Below are positions 25,013-32,648 of a stretch of DNA of 64,000 nt, one piece after another. Under the pieces are notes generated by a model. It had not been told where the DNA came from. It saw only the letters and a list, made by a program, of their open reading frames with translations, and ran no database searches. Every line of letters begins with the position of its first letter. The first letter of the stretch is position 1. The stretch comes from JAUZOB01 sp963692465 (GTDB lineage Bacteria; Bacteroidota; Bacteroidia; Bacteroidales; Prolixibacteraceae), in assembly GCA_963692465.1 (NCBI GenBank), contig OY829943.1, positions 1,612,001 through 1,676,000 of the forward strand, in the 5' to 3' direction. Made by a program: the position numbers and the translations under genes.

Positions 25013-26458
25013 TTATCTTTGTAAATAAATCCATCCAGTCACCGGTTTACTTCCGTCACCCTTATCAATAATATAATAATAGGTTCCTACAGGCAGCTGA
25101 CCTTTTCCTATCGTTTTCACATTAGCCGATCCATCCCAACCCTCTTCGTTGGAATAACCATACTTTTCATAAACCTTACTTTCCCATCGGTTAAAAACGG
25201 TAATCCGGTTTTTCTTATAATGTTGAATATTTTTGATCGCCAAACGATCATGGATCCCATCGCCATTAGGCGTAAATATTTGAGGAACGATCAACGGATC
25301 ACCTTCCCCAACCCGGACAATCACCTGAGCCCGACTACATAATCCCGCTAAGTCGCAGACCTCATAATAGAAGACATCATTTTCATTTCTGAAATAATCA
25401 TCCGGAGTATAAGTAATTGTATTATTCTGATTAACAACAACCTGTCCGTGTAAAGGTTTCTCAACAATTTTCAAAGTTGAAAGATCCAAATCATTGTCAG
25501 GATCGTAATCATTCTTCAGAATATTAATAGTGACAGGAACAATCTCTTTTGTTGTATCACGATCCGCGCCAAGAACAGGAGCATGGTCAATGATAGTCAC
25601 AACCGTGTTAGCCGAAGCCGAGCAGCCATAATTATCCGTAACAGTCAATGCATATTTCCCAATCTTCATAGCATGAAGCGTATCCTGTACACCAATCGGA
25701 GCAGAAGAATATTCCGAATTCCATTGATAATTCATACTACCGGTCACAACCGACATATCTGCCTTAAGGAGGGCATAACCATCCTGCATGATATTTAAAA
25801 TATTTGTTTTTGGAATCGGGACAACCGTTATCACTACATCATCCGATGCAGAAGTATGCATTATCGTATTAGTCACAGTCAGTCTAAAAGTAAATTGAGT
25901 AATCGTATTAACCGTTCCCGGATTAAAAGTCGGATTTTGACTATCCGGATTATCAAGCAACGAAGAAGCATCGACGGAACTAGAACCCTGAACAAGCATC
26001 CAGTGATAAACAAGATCTGCGGTACTATTTCCATTCGTTTTCCCACTTCCTTGCAACTGATATGGCTTACAATTACCAATAGTCGCATCCGCACCTGCAT
26101 TTGCAGTAACATCACTGGAATACTGAGAGACATGAATAAGTAAAGTCTTTAGATTTGAACTACATCCATTTGATTCAGTTATGACAAGGACGAAGTCGCC
26201 GACCTTATTAAACTGGAGAGAAATCTCAGCGGTATTTTTTCCTCCCTTTATTTCCACGACTGATGGATCAGCAATAGGATGGGACAAATCAGTCGGATAA
26301 AAGACATCCCATGCATAAGAATTACCCGTATGAACGGTGACATTGTATTTATGAATCGAGCCTTCTAATATAGAAAAAGAACCCTGGGCCGTGGCAACAG
26401 CCACAGTCAGGGTCCAAAAAACTAATACTAAAAAACTATATTTAAAAGACTTGTTCAA
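25013..26458 (-). CDS. Secreted Ig/PKD-like protein with T9SS type-B sorting domain
   Basis: 481-residue surface protein. A signal peptide (MNKSFKYSFLVLVFWTLTVAVATAQ) is followed by the module shared with the two upstream genes (SIHKYNVTVHTGNSYAWDVFYP ... VLVITESNGCSSN). Then come PKD/Ig-like domains, a cadherin-like tandem segment (LGADRDTTKEIVPVTINILKNDYDPDNDLDLSTLKIVEKP), and the gliding-motility-associated (type-B) sorting domain from about residue 395: PQIFTPNGDGIHDRLAIKNI ... ITVFNRWESKVYEKYGY ... GWDGSA ... GTYYYIID ... GWIYLQR. It is the only protein of the locus with a recognisable T9SS CTD and sits immediately before the PorP/SprF gene. It is 13 bases after the gene upstream. Confidence 0.92.
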   Translation of the reverse strand: MNKSFKYSFLVLVFWTLTVAVATAQGSFSILEGSIHKYNVTVHTGNSYAWDVFYPTDLSHPIADPSVVEIKGGKNTAEISLQFNKVGDFVLVITESNGCSSNLKTLLIHVSQYSSDVTANAGADATIGNCKPYQLQGSGKTNGNSTADLVYHWMLVQGSSSVDASSLLDNPDSQNPTFNPGTVNTITQFTFRLTVTNTIMHTSASDDVVITVVPIPKTNILNIMQDGYALLKADMSVVTGSMNYQWNSEYSSAPIGVQDTLHAMKIGKYALTVTDNYGCSASANTVVTIIDHAPVLGADRDTTKEIVPVTINILKNDYDPDNDLDLSTLKIVEKPLHGQVVVNQNNTITYTPDDYFRNENDVFYYEVCDLAGLCSRAQVIVRVGEGDPLIVPQIFTPNGDGIHDRLAIKNIQHYKKNRITVFNRWESKVYEKYGYSNEEGWDGSANVKTIGKGQLPVGTYYYIIDKGDGSKPVTGWIYLQR

Positions 26459-26471
26459 AAATTATCAATTA

Positions 26472-27449
26472 TCAATCGTGACTAATAGGGCTCGATGTTG
26501 CAGGTCTTGCTTTAACATCTTGCTCTCGACTTGAATTATTCGGAGTCGTTGTAAGCCCAGTTCCATCCTTAACATTCGATAAACCAATGGCAATTGGCTG
26601 TAAATCCAAACCTTCATACATAGACGCGTAATTTGTCCTATCTCCATTATTATTATCCAACGCAACTCTCAGATAAATTGTTGAAGCGGCTGCAGTCGCA
26701 TCGTAATTTGTACCTGCAGGAATTGTAATAGTTGATCCGGAAGGAGTAATTCCGCCATCAGTCCAGGCGCCGCTTGCATCCAACGTTCCTATTGCAACCT
26801 GAGGGACATAAGGGAATTTAGTATTTGCCAGAGTATAATCAAATGACCAGGAAGTGGCATTATCAATATGACTCATAACAATCTTATAATACAGATAAGA
26901 AGTTTGATAATTATACTTAACAACACCCGCCACAAGTACAGGTATAACATCCGGAGCACATGTAGCAAACGGGTTTGAAGGTGTCACACCTTTAGCGGTT
27001 ACGTCGTAATTATCAAAATTCAAAGCAAGACCATTAACAGGGGTTATTGGCAAAACTTTATAATTTGTACATCCATCAGAGTTTTGCTCTATAACATGTA
27101 AATAATAAGTTTTACCAGAAGCAACAGCTTTACTATTCCATTTAATTTTCACAGTAAAAGCATCCTGTACAAACAGTGATTGATCTATCGACGCAGTTCC
27201 GTCGCTATTTAGCAAAACAAGATCACTAGTCCCAGGTGAACTAGCTAAGTCTCCTTCCGTTACCTTCCATTGATATTTATTCGTTTTATGAGCATCATCC
27301 TGTGCACTTCCTGTAGAAGAGTTAACCCAATAAGAGTGAGTAGAACCAGCATAAGGCTGTGCTGCATCTCCCAGCTTTGCTTGTGCAAAGACATTCCCAG
27401 AGAACAGGAATGCGACAAGCACCATTAAAATTGATAATTTTTGATTCAT
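26472..27449 (-). CDS. Secreted Ig/PKD-like surface protein, CTD-less, short C-terminal tail
   Basis: 325 residues. The signal peptide MNQKLSILMVLVAFLFSGNVFAQ is followed by QPYAGSTHSYWVN ... YQWKVTEG ... TYYLHVIEQNSDGCTNYKVLPITP (about residues 33-140), a module also found in the next gene at 27481. The central 140-270 region (APDVIPVLVAGVVKYNYQTSYLYYKIVMSHIDNATSWSFDYTLA) has a counterpart there too. No T9SS CTD or lipobox is present. The protein ends ARPATSSPISHD, similar to the other CTD-less proteins of this locus. It lies between two co-directional genes with gaps of 31 and 13 bases. Function unknown. Confidence 0.85.
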   Translation of the reverse strand: MNQKLSILMVLVAFLFSGNVFAQAKLGDAAQPYAGSTHSYWVNSSTGSAQDDAHKTNKYQWKVTEGDLASSPGTSDLVLLNSDGTASIDQSLFVQDAFTVKIKWNSKAVASGKTYYLHVIEQNSDGCTNYKVLPITPVNGLALNFDNYDVTAKGVTPSNPFATCAPDVIPVLVAGVVKYNYQTSYLYYKIVMSHIDNATSWSFDYTLANTKFPYVPQVAIGTLDASGAWTDGGITPSGSTITIPAGTNYDATAAASTIYLRVALDNNNGDRTNYASMYEGLDLQPIAIGLSNVKDGTGLTTTPNNSSREQDVKARPATSSPISHD

Positions 27450-27480
27450 GACTTTTAATTTTTATAGTTTTTAGTATTCA

Positions 27481-28338
27481 TTAATTTCCTCCGATTGCGG
27501 AAGTATTTGGCATTGCTTCAATAGTATGAGTTGCTGATTTATAAGTAGTCGTACTAGTTGGTGTTAGGTAAGTCACATCTGTCCCGTTACTAAGGGTAAC
27601 AGTAAAAGTCTGTACTGTTGCGGCGATATTAGCAATGACCAAAGTAAGCTCACAATAATCAGAACCAGGAGTCTTAACTACACCACTGCCATCAGGCGTA
27701 AGCTGAGTATTACTTGCGGAATAGGTCCACGTTGCCGTTGGAGTTGTTGTCGTTCCAGTAAAAGTAATTGTAGGTTTAAAACTCCAAGCATTTGTTGATC
27801 CAGTCATCCAAACTTTATACTTAACAATAGTTGTTCCGTTGTTAGTCGGATCATTTGATAAAGTAGAAGGAAGAGTCGCACAAGAACTGGAAGAAATACT
27901 AGCTATTTTCGTAGGATCATTACTCAATGTAGCAAGATCTGAGACATCCGTTGCATCTGCAACATATATATCAAATTTATTTGCTTGTGGGGTAATGGGG
28001 AGAACCCTTTTATTTATACAAGAGGTTGATGCAGTCTTCTCTGTAACCCATAAATAATAAGGTTGAGTCGTAGAAGCATTAGAATTCCATGTGATTGGAA
28101 TAGAACTAAGGCCTCCATTCAGAACTGGAGTTCCAAGCGTAACGTCCGAACCAGAAACCACATTGTTCCCTGCCGCATCACTCGTGACAACCCAGGTATA
28201 AGTATCACCAGTTGCACCTGTAACCGAATAGTTATAAGTTGCGCCAAGGTACGGTTGTTTGTAATTTGACTGTGCTTGAGCCCCTATAGCGAGCAGCATC
28301 GTTGCCACCACAAGGATAAACTGAATCTGTTTTTTCAT
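27481..28338 (-). CDS. Secreted Ig/PKD-like surface protein, paralogue of the 26.5-kb gene
   Basis: 285 residues. Signal peptide MKKQIQFILVVATMLLAIGAQAQ, mature start SNYKQPYLGATYNYSVTGATGDTYTWVVTSD, then ITWNSNASTTQPYYLWVTEKTASTSCINKRVLPITPQ. This lines up by eye with the 26472-27449 product over most of its length, including WSFKPTITF/WSFDYTLAN in the centre. It is rich in Thr and Ser, as expected for a surface beta protein. There is no T9SS CTD. The tail reads EAMPNTSAIGGN at the C-terminus. The upstream gene ends 63 bases before. Confidence 0.85.
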   Translation of the reverse strand: MKKQIQFILVVATMLLAIGAQAQSNYKQPYLGATYNYSVTGATGDTYTWVVTSDAAGNNVVSGSDVTLGTPVLNGGLSSIPITWNSNASTTQPYYLWVTEKTASTSCINKRVLPITPQANKFDIYVADATDVSDLATLSNDPTKIASISSSSCATLPSTLSNDPTNNGTTIVKYKVWMTGSTNAWSFKPTITFTGTTTTPTATWTYSASNTQLTPDGSGVVKTPGSDYCELTLVIANIAATVQTFTVTLSNGTDVTYLTPTSTTTYKSATHTIEAMPNTSAIGGN

Positions 28339-28401
28339 ATTATTATAGTTTAATTTAATAAGTTAAAGGCATCTCGCTGATACGCTAAACATCCTTATAT
28401 T

Positions 28402-29256
28402 CTAATTTCCATTAATATTTGCCAGATGAGGTAATTTATTTACTATTACTGTAAATGCTTTAGCGGATGTCTGATTTCCAGCTTTATCTGTTACAGTATA
28501 AGTCACCGTAGAAGTCCCTTCATAAAATTTACTTCCGGCGTTTGTTCCTGTTCCTGAACGATTGTTTTTCGAATTATCTATTGAGCTCACAGTGTAAGAC
28601 ACTTTCAGATCACTTCCCGAACTACAATTATCACTGTAGGTCGTAGATGTTGAACTATCAAACTTGATATTATCCGTAATATTTGTCCACTCATTCGTTT
28701 CATCCCCTTCATCATAAGTAGCAATATCAGCACAGTTGGTAACCGTAATACCACCTAGAGTAGTACTTACCGTCGGAGGAGTATGATCGCCCAAGCTTAC
28801 ATTGATAATGCTCCATTTATTATCAGAACACCCCCACTGACTGGTCTGCCGGACAGCAATCCATGCTCCAGCAATTGTATTTCCAGTCGGGGTATCCCAT
28901 TGAATTGTAATTGTTGATTTTCCAGAAGCATTCCCATAGATTGTAACCGTCGAGGAAGTCTGTATCGTCCCAGAAGCAGGAGTTGTACTTATAGCAGACA
29001 CAACTGCTCCATTTGTTGACGTAATCGTTCCACCATAGACCCGCCATTCAAAAGAACATGCAGTAAGAACACTTCCATCCGAAGTATTAACAGGAACAGA
29101 ATAAGACGAGGTATTCCCCGGACATTCAACAGAACTGCCCACTGAGGAATTTTGAGGTGAAGGAGGATTAGGCGCAGTTTGTGCATTAACCACAAATGTC
29201 GTTACCACTCCCACCAAGAAAAGAAAAACAAATTTTAAATACCTGATCTTCAACAC
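28402..29256 (-). CDS. Secreted HYR/Ig-like surface protein, CTD-less, first gene of the run
   Basis: 284 residues. Signal peptide MLKIRYLKFVFLFLVGVVTTFVVNAQ, then an N-terminal Ig/PKD-like module (SSYSVPVN ... SFEWRVYGG ... STITIQWDTP ... GCSDNKWSIINVSLG) of the same design as the downstream genes. A hyalin-repeat (HYR)-like C-terminal domain follows (YTVSSIDNSKN ... FYEGTSTVTYTVTDKAGNQTSAKAFTVIV). It ends KLPHLANINGN with no T9SS CTD. It is the promoter-proximal member of the six-gene run. I see no consensus TAnnTTTG in the 571 bases upstream, so its promoter is unidentified. Confidence 0.82.
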   Translation of the reverse strand: MLKIRYLKFVFLFLVGVVTTFVVNAQTAPNPPSPQNSSVGSSVECPGNTSSYSVPVNTSDGSVLTACSFEWRVYGGTITSTNGAVVSAISTTPASGTIQTSSTVTIYGNASGKSTITIQWDTPTGNTIAGAWIAVRQTSQWGCSDNKWSIINVSLGDHTPPTVSTTLGGITVTNCADIATYDEGDETNEWTNITDNIKFDSSTSTTYSDNCSSGSDLKVSYTVSSIDNSKNNRSGTGTNAGSKFYEGTSTVTYTVTDKAGNQTSAKAFTVIVNKLPHLANINGN

Positions 29257-29827
29257 TTCAATTTAAATACTATATTTCCTTCAATTTATTATCGAAATTC
29301 ATCCTTCATTACAATAATCACCAATATGTTCCAGTTCTATGTAAAATAGGCTTAATATCATATTGATAGCTTAAAGGTCTTTCTTTTTATCTATCGAAGT
29401 ATTTTATTAATAAAATGGTAGGAGCACTTCATGTCACCAAAAAGCACGTTCGTCAAAAAAGATATTTGTTTCGCACAAAACAGGCGCTTTTTTATTGCTT
29501 TTTGCTTCCTATTCCAGAAGCTTTTTCATCGTCACAGATCACATCAAACAAGCGGAAGAAATGTTATTCAAAAAAATGTAGGCATGCAACAGGATATCGC
29601 AAATAAATTACCCAAAAATCGTTTATGACATTCCATATATATAAGCGCCTTTGCCTATCGAACCTGTTGAAACAAGTGATCTAAGAATGATTCTGTGCCC
29701 CTCCGGAGAACAAAGTCTGAATCTCAATATCGCACCTAAAAATTCTGCTAATAGGTTACTGTATTTTGTTTTCAGAAAAAGACAAACATTTCTGTAAAAG
29801 AGAAACTTAAAACACGAAATAAAACTA
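29257..29827. other. 571-base non-coding region upstream of the surface operon
   Basis: No convincing gene: the two overlapping short plus-strand frames near 29415-29628 are Cys/Phe/Lys-rich, mutually overlapping and unlike any family. No exact TAnnTTTG is found on the minus strand. CGTTCGTC is present at 29447-29454 (see findings). Probably the regulatory region of the 28.4-kb operon plus the 3' end of the choice-of-anchor gene. Confidence 0.5.
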
Positions 29828-32242
29828 TTATTCCGGAGAAACAGGATTAGTCGTCATTGGGGACGGATTTTTCAAAGTCGCGGGAAGCATAGCTTTACAT
29901 CCCTTACTATCAGTCACAGTTAAAGAATAAGTACCGGAACCAAGATTTGAAACATCAGAGGTTATCGCACTCGTAGACCAAAGATATTGATAAAAAGGAG
30001 ATATTCGGGAGGGCGTTCCTCCATCTACTGTCGAAACAATCTTTCCGTCCGTCTTATTATAACAAGACGGATCCGTTGCAGTCAAGCTGATTACCGGCAA
30101 AGGATCAACTGCAAGGTCGGGAATCTGAGCCGAAGTCGCACAACCATTACTACTAGTAACAGTAACCGTCAGGCTTCGTGCAGCAAACGTATTACTTACC
30201 GGAGTGAGGATTGGATTAGCTATTGTTGAATTATTCAATTCATCAGCCGGATTCCATGAATATTGAGAACTTGTACTATTCGTTACTGTCGTATTTAATT
30301 GAATGGGGGTTCCACTACAGATCTCACCTGAGGGCACTGCGGTAACTGTCACTTTGGGGCTTGGATTAACGGTTAAATTCATTGAGGCTGAATTTGAGCA
30401 AGTATTATTTGGATCACTAACTGTTAGCGTATAAGTATAATATCCCGCCAGAGCAGTAGGTAGAACAGACGGATTAGAAACCGATGTTGAAGAAAGGTAG
30501 TTAACCGCAATTGCAGGACTCGACGTCCATGAATAGACAATTCCACCTCCTCCCGACAATTGGGTTCCACTCATGCCCTCACACATAGACAGGTTCTGTC
30601 CGGCATTCGCTTTTATTGTCGTAGAGGCTGGTATAGTAATATTTGAAGAAGTTGTGCTATTACAATAGAACTTATCAGCAACGATCACAACATGATTTGA
30701 CCCAACAGCATAAGATTGCTGAAAAACAGGAGAACTCTGATATGCTCCGCCATCTATACCATATAAATAATTATCAGGATTTAATCCATCGGCCAATTTT
30801 ACAGACACATAAGCAACCGGCGTTCCTCCGTTACAGCTCAAATTAGCAGTCACAGTCGAATTAACTTTTGGCACATCTAAAATCGTAATATTCTTAGTGA
30901 TATAATTAACCGTAGGATCACAGGGACATCCGGTTGCCACTTTCAGAGTTATGGTCTTTGTCCCCCCGAGAGCTGTAACTAAAGCCTCATAATATACATC
31001 CGTATATTCCTGTCCTGCCGGAATTACAACTTGCGTAGGGAATAGTCCAATAATATTTCCACTCGAATCGGTTGCTTTATAATCCGTACCATTTACTGCA
31101 TCACCTGTAAGGTTAACCGGAATTGTTAAAGCATCGCTCGTGCTCGTAGAACTATTTCTTGAAAAACGAATAAAACTTTTGGTACAACCCCGATACATCA
31201 CATCTTTATCACTACTAACATCTCCCAATATATTCTGCATCGTCACGTCAGTCGACTGAAAACTCTTCGCTTCCAAAAAAACACCCGAATCATATTGGTC
31301 ATCACTTACATCAGCAATAGCAAGCTTTATATGGTAAGTCTGACAAGCCTGGACATTATAAGTCGCAGTTAGAACAGTTGTCCGTCCATCAAATTGAATT
31401 GCTGTTCCATTTGTATTGTCAACATAATAGGAACTATTTGAAGCACTACACCCCCATGAATATTGTGGGTGTATTTTATTAATTGAAACAGGAGTTCTGT
31501 CAGGAAGCGTTGCAATATTTATTGCGCCCTTAGAATAAGTTCCGCTAATTCCGGGGCCGCTTAAAAAGAAACCAAAAACATCATTATACTGCGAACATGA
31601 ATATTCAGGATACTCCTCCGAGGCAAAAACATACCGAAACTGAACCGTATTCCCTGCCGGGACAAAATCAAACTCAAGAACAGCAGGATCATAAGAATGA
31701 GCTCCTGCAGCAATTGTTTCCAAATCTGTTTCCCAGGGAGGATTTATTACTCCTTGATTCATGTGCCCTGTTGTACTCTGTGAATTATTGGGACCAACAG
31801 CAGCTGTTGCGTATCCCGTTGAAAGAATCAGTCCTTCACTGAAATCAAAATTCGAATTTGATTTCAGGAAATGCCCTAATTGCTTAAGATTCCCTGTAAA
31901 TGTGACATTGCTGGCTTTTAAACACCCGGTAACCAGAACATTTTGGACAAACGAAGTAACATCACTATTATTGGTCGCCGCCGTAACACTTATCGATCCC
32001 GTACCCGAAGCCGTAGCGGACAATGCCATCATCCTCAATTTTGGTTTCGCTACCACGTTTCTTGTTGTATCTCCAACCCGTTTTGTTGAATCACTCGGAG
32101 TCGCTTTTATCAAAGAGAGGTCAGGCGCGTGCATCGTCAACGCAGGGGTGCGAATAACAGCAGAAGCGTTCAAAGGGAAAACGATCATTCCCGCAAGGAG
32201 TAAGCCAATAAAACTTATTTGAAAACACTTTTGTAGCATCAT
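29828..32242 (-). CDS. Large secreted choice-of-anchor-L protein with PKD-like and SprB-like domains
   Basis: 804-residue surface protein. Signal peptide to about residue 27 (...FPLNASA). A choice-of-anchor-L domain spans about 85-330 (FVQNVLVTGC, NFDFSEGLILSTGYATAAVGPNNS, VLEFDFVPAGNTVQFRYVFASEEYPEY, NDVFGFFLSGPGI). Calx-beta-like and PKD-like domains follow (ANAGQNLSMCEG...). The end is one SprB-type repeat (DPSCYNKTDGKIVSTVDGGT ... GTYSLTVTDSKGC). The chain stops at NPSPMTTNPVSPE with no T9SS CTD, although proteins of this design usually carry one. Its own promoter (32264-32293) is present. Probably an adhesin or coat subunit; this is inference. Confidence 0.88.
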   Translation of the reverse strand: MMLQKCFQISFIGLLLAGMIVFPLNASAVIRTPALTMHAPDLSLIKATPSDSTKRVGDTTRNVVAKPKLRMMALSATASGTGSISVTAATNNSDVTSFVQNVLVTGCLKASNVTFTGNLKQLGHFLKSNSNFDFSEGLILSTGYATAAVGPNNSQSTTGHMNQGVINPPWETDLETIAAGAHSYDPAVLEFDFVPAGNTVQFRYVFASEEYPEYSCSQYNDVFGFFLSGPGISGTYSKGAINIATLPDRTPVSINKIHPQYSWGCSASNSSYYVDNTNGTAIQFDGRTTVLTATYNVQACQTYHIKLAIADVSDDQYDSGVFLEAKSFQSTDVTMQNILGDVSSDKDVMYRGCTKSFIRFSRNSSTSTSDALTIPVNLTGDAVNGTDYKATDSSGNIIGLFPTQVVIPAGQEYTDVYYEALVTALGGTKTITLKVATGCPCDPTVNYITKNITILDVPKVNSTVTANLSCNGGTPVAYVSVKLADGLNPDNYLYGIDGGAYQSSPVFQQSYAVGSNHVVIVADKFYCNSTTSSNITIPASTTIKANAGQNLSMCEGMSGTQLSGGGGIVYSWTSSPAIAVNYLSSTSVSNPSVLPTALAGYYTYTLTVSDPNNTCSNSASMNLTVNPSPKVTVTAVPSGEICSGTPIQLNTTVTNSTSSQYSWNPADELNNSTIANPILTPVSNTFAARSLTVTVTSSNGCATSAQIPDLAVDPLPVISLTATDPSCYNKTDGKIVSTVDGGTPSRISPFYQYLWSTSAITSDVSNLGSGTYSLTVTDSKGCKAMLPATLKNPSPMTTNPVSPE

Positions 32243-32263
32243 TTCAGAAATTAATCACCTCTA

Positions 32264-32293
32264 CGAAAGTATGCTGATTAAAACAATTTTCAA
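32264..32293 (-). promoter_or_regulatory. Promoter of the choice-of-anchor-L gene (TTG-N19-TACTTTCG)
   Basis: On the minus strand TTG (32293-32291), 19-base spacer, TACTTTCG (32271-32264), 7 of 8 to the -7 consensus. The ATG at 32242 is 21 bases downstream. Confidence 0.55.
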
Positions 32294-32525
32294 TTCTAAT
32301 CGACGGACCAGACGAATCCGTTCATCAACTTTTTCCAGTTCCTAATCAAACAAATTATCACACAACCCGATAATAGAATCGATATTCTATTTAAGCATCA
32401 GACACTCGCCGCCGACAAAACACAACATTACAGCAATAACGGTTAAATAAAAAGTTATCCCTTCAATTCCTATTACATTCTATCAATAAGTATGATGAAA
32501 GATACCACATGAAAGATGATTCATT

Positions 32526-32575
32526 GGTGGTTTAGAGGTGGTTTAGAGGTGGTCCGTTCGTGTTCAGGACGAACG
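32526..32575. repeat. Short tandem repeat (GGTGGTTTAGA x2.5) plus inverted repeat CGTTCGT/ACGAACG
   Basis: GGTGGTTTAGA occurs at 32526-32536 and 32537-32547, with GGTGGT at 32548-32553. A 7-bp inverted repeat with a 7-base loop follows (32555-32575). It is about 235 bases upstream of the choice-of-anchor promoter and has no U-tract. Confidence 0.75.
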
Positions 32576-32648
32576 AAACCCCTTCGAAAGCACATTAATC
32601 GCTTAACGAAGATAAACGTTATTTATAAGCTATTTACTTAAAAACACC

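Larger units (their letters stand above)
32243..32648. other. 406-base intergenic region with promoter and repeats
   Basis: No coding frame. It contains the promoter of the choice-of-anchor gene, a short tandem repeat and an inverted repeat, each listed separately. The rest is AT-rich with no other pattern I could support. Confidence 0.6.

Noticed and set aside
29415..29628. Two overlapping 60-65 codon plus-strand frames upstream of the surface operon
   Set aside because: They overlap each other in different frames, have unusual composition and no ribosome-binding or promoter support.
29696..29827. Terminator after the choice-of-anchor-L gene
   Set aside because: Only short palindromes (CTCCGGAG) without a U-tract were found; not enough to call.
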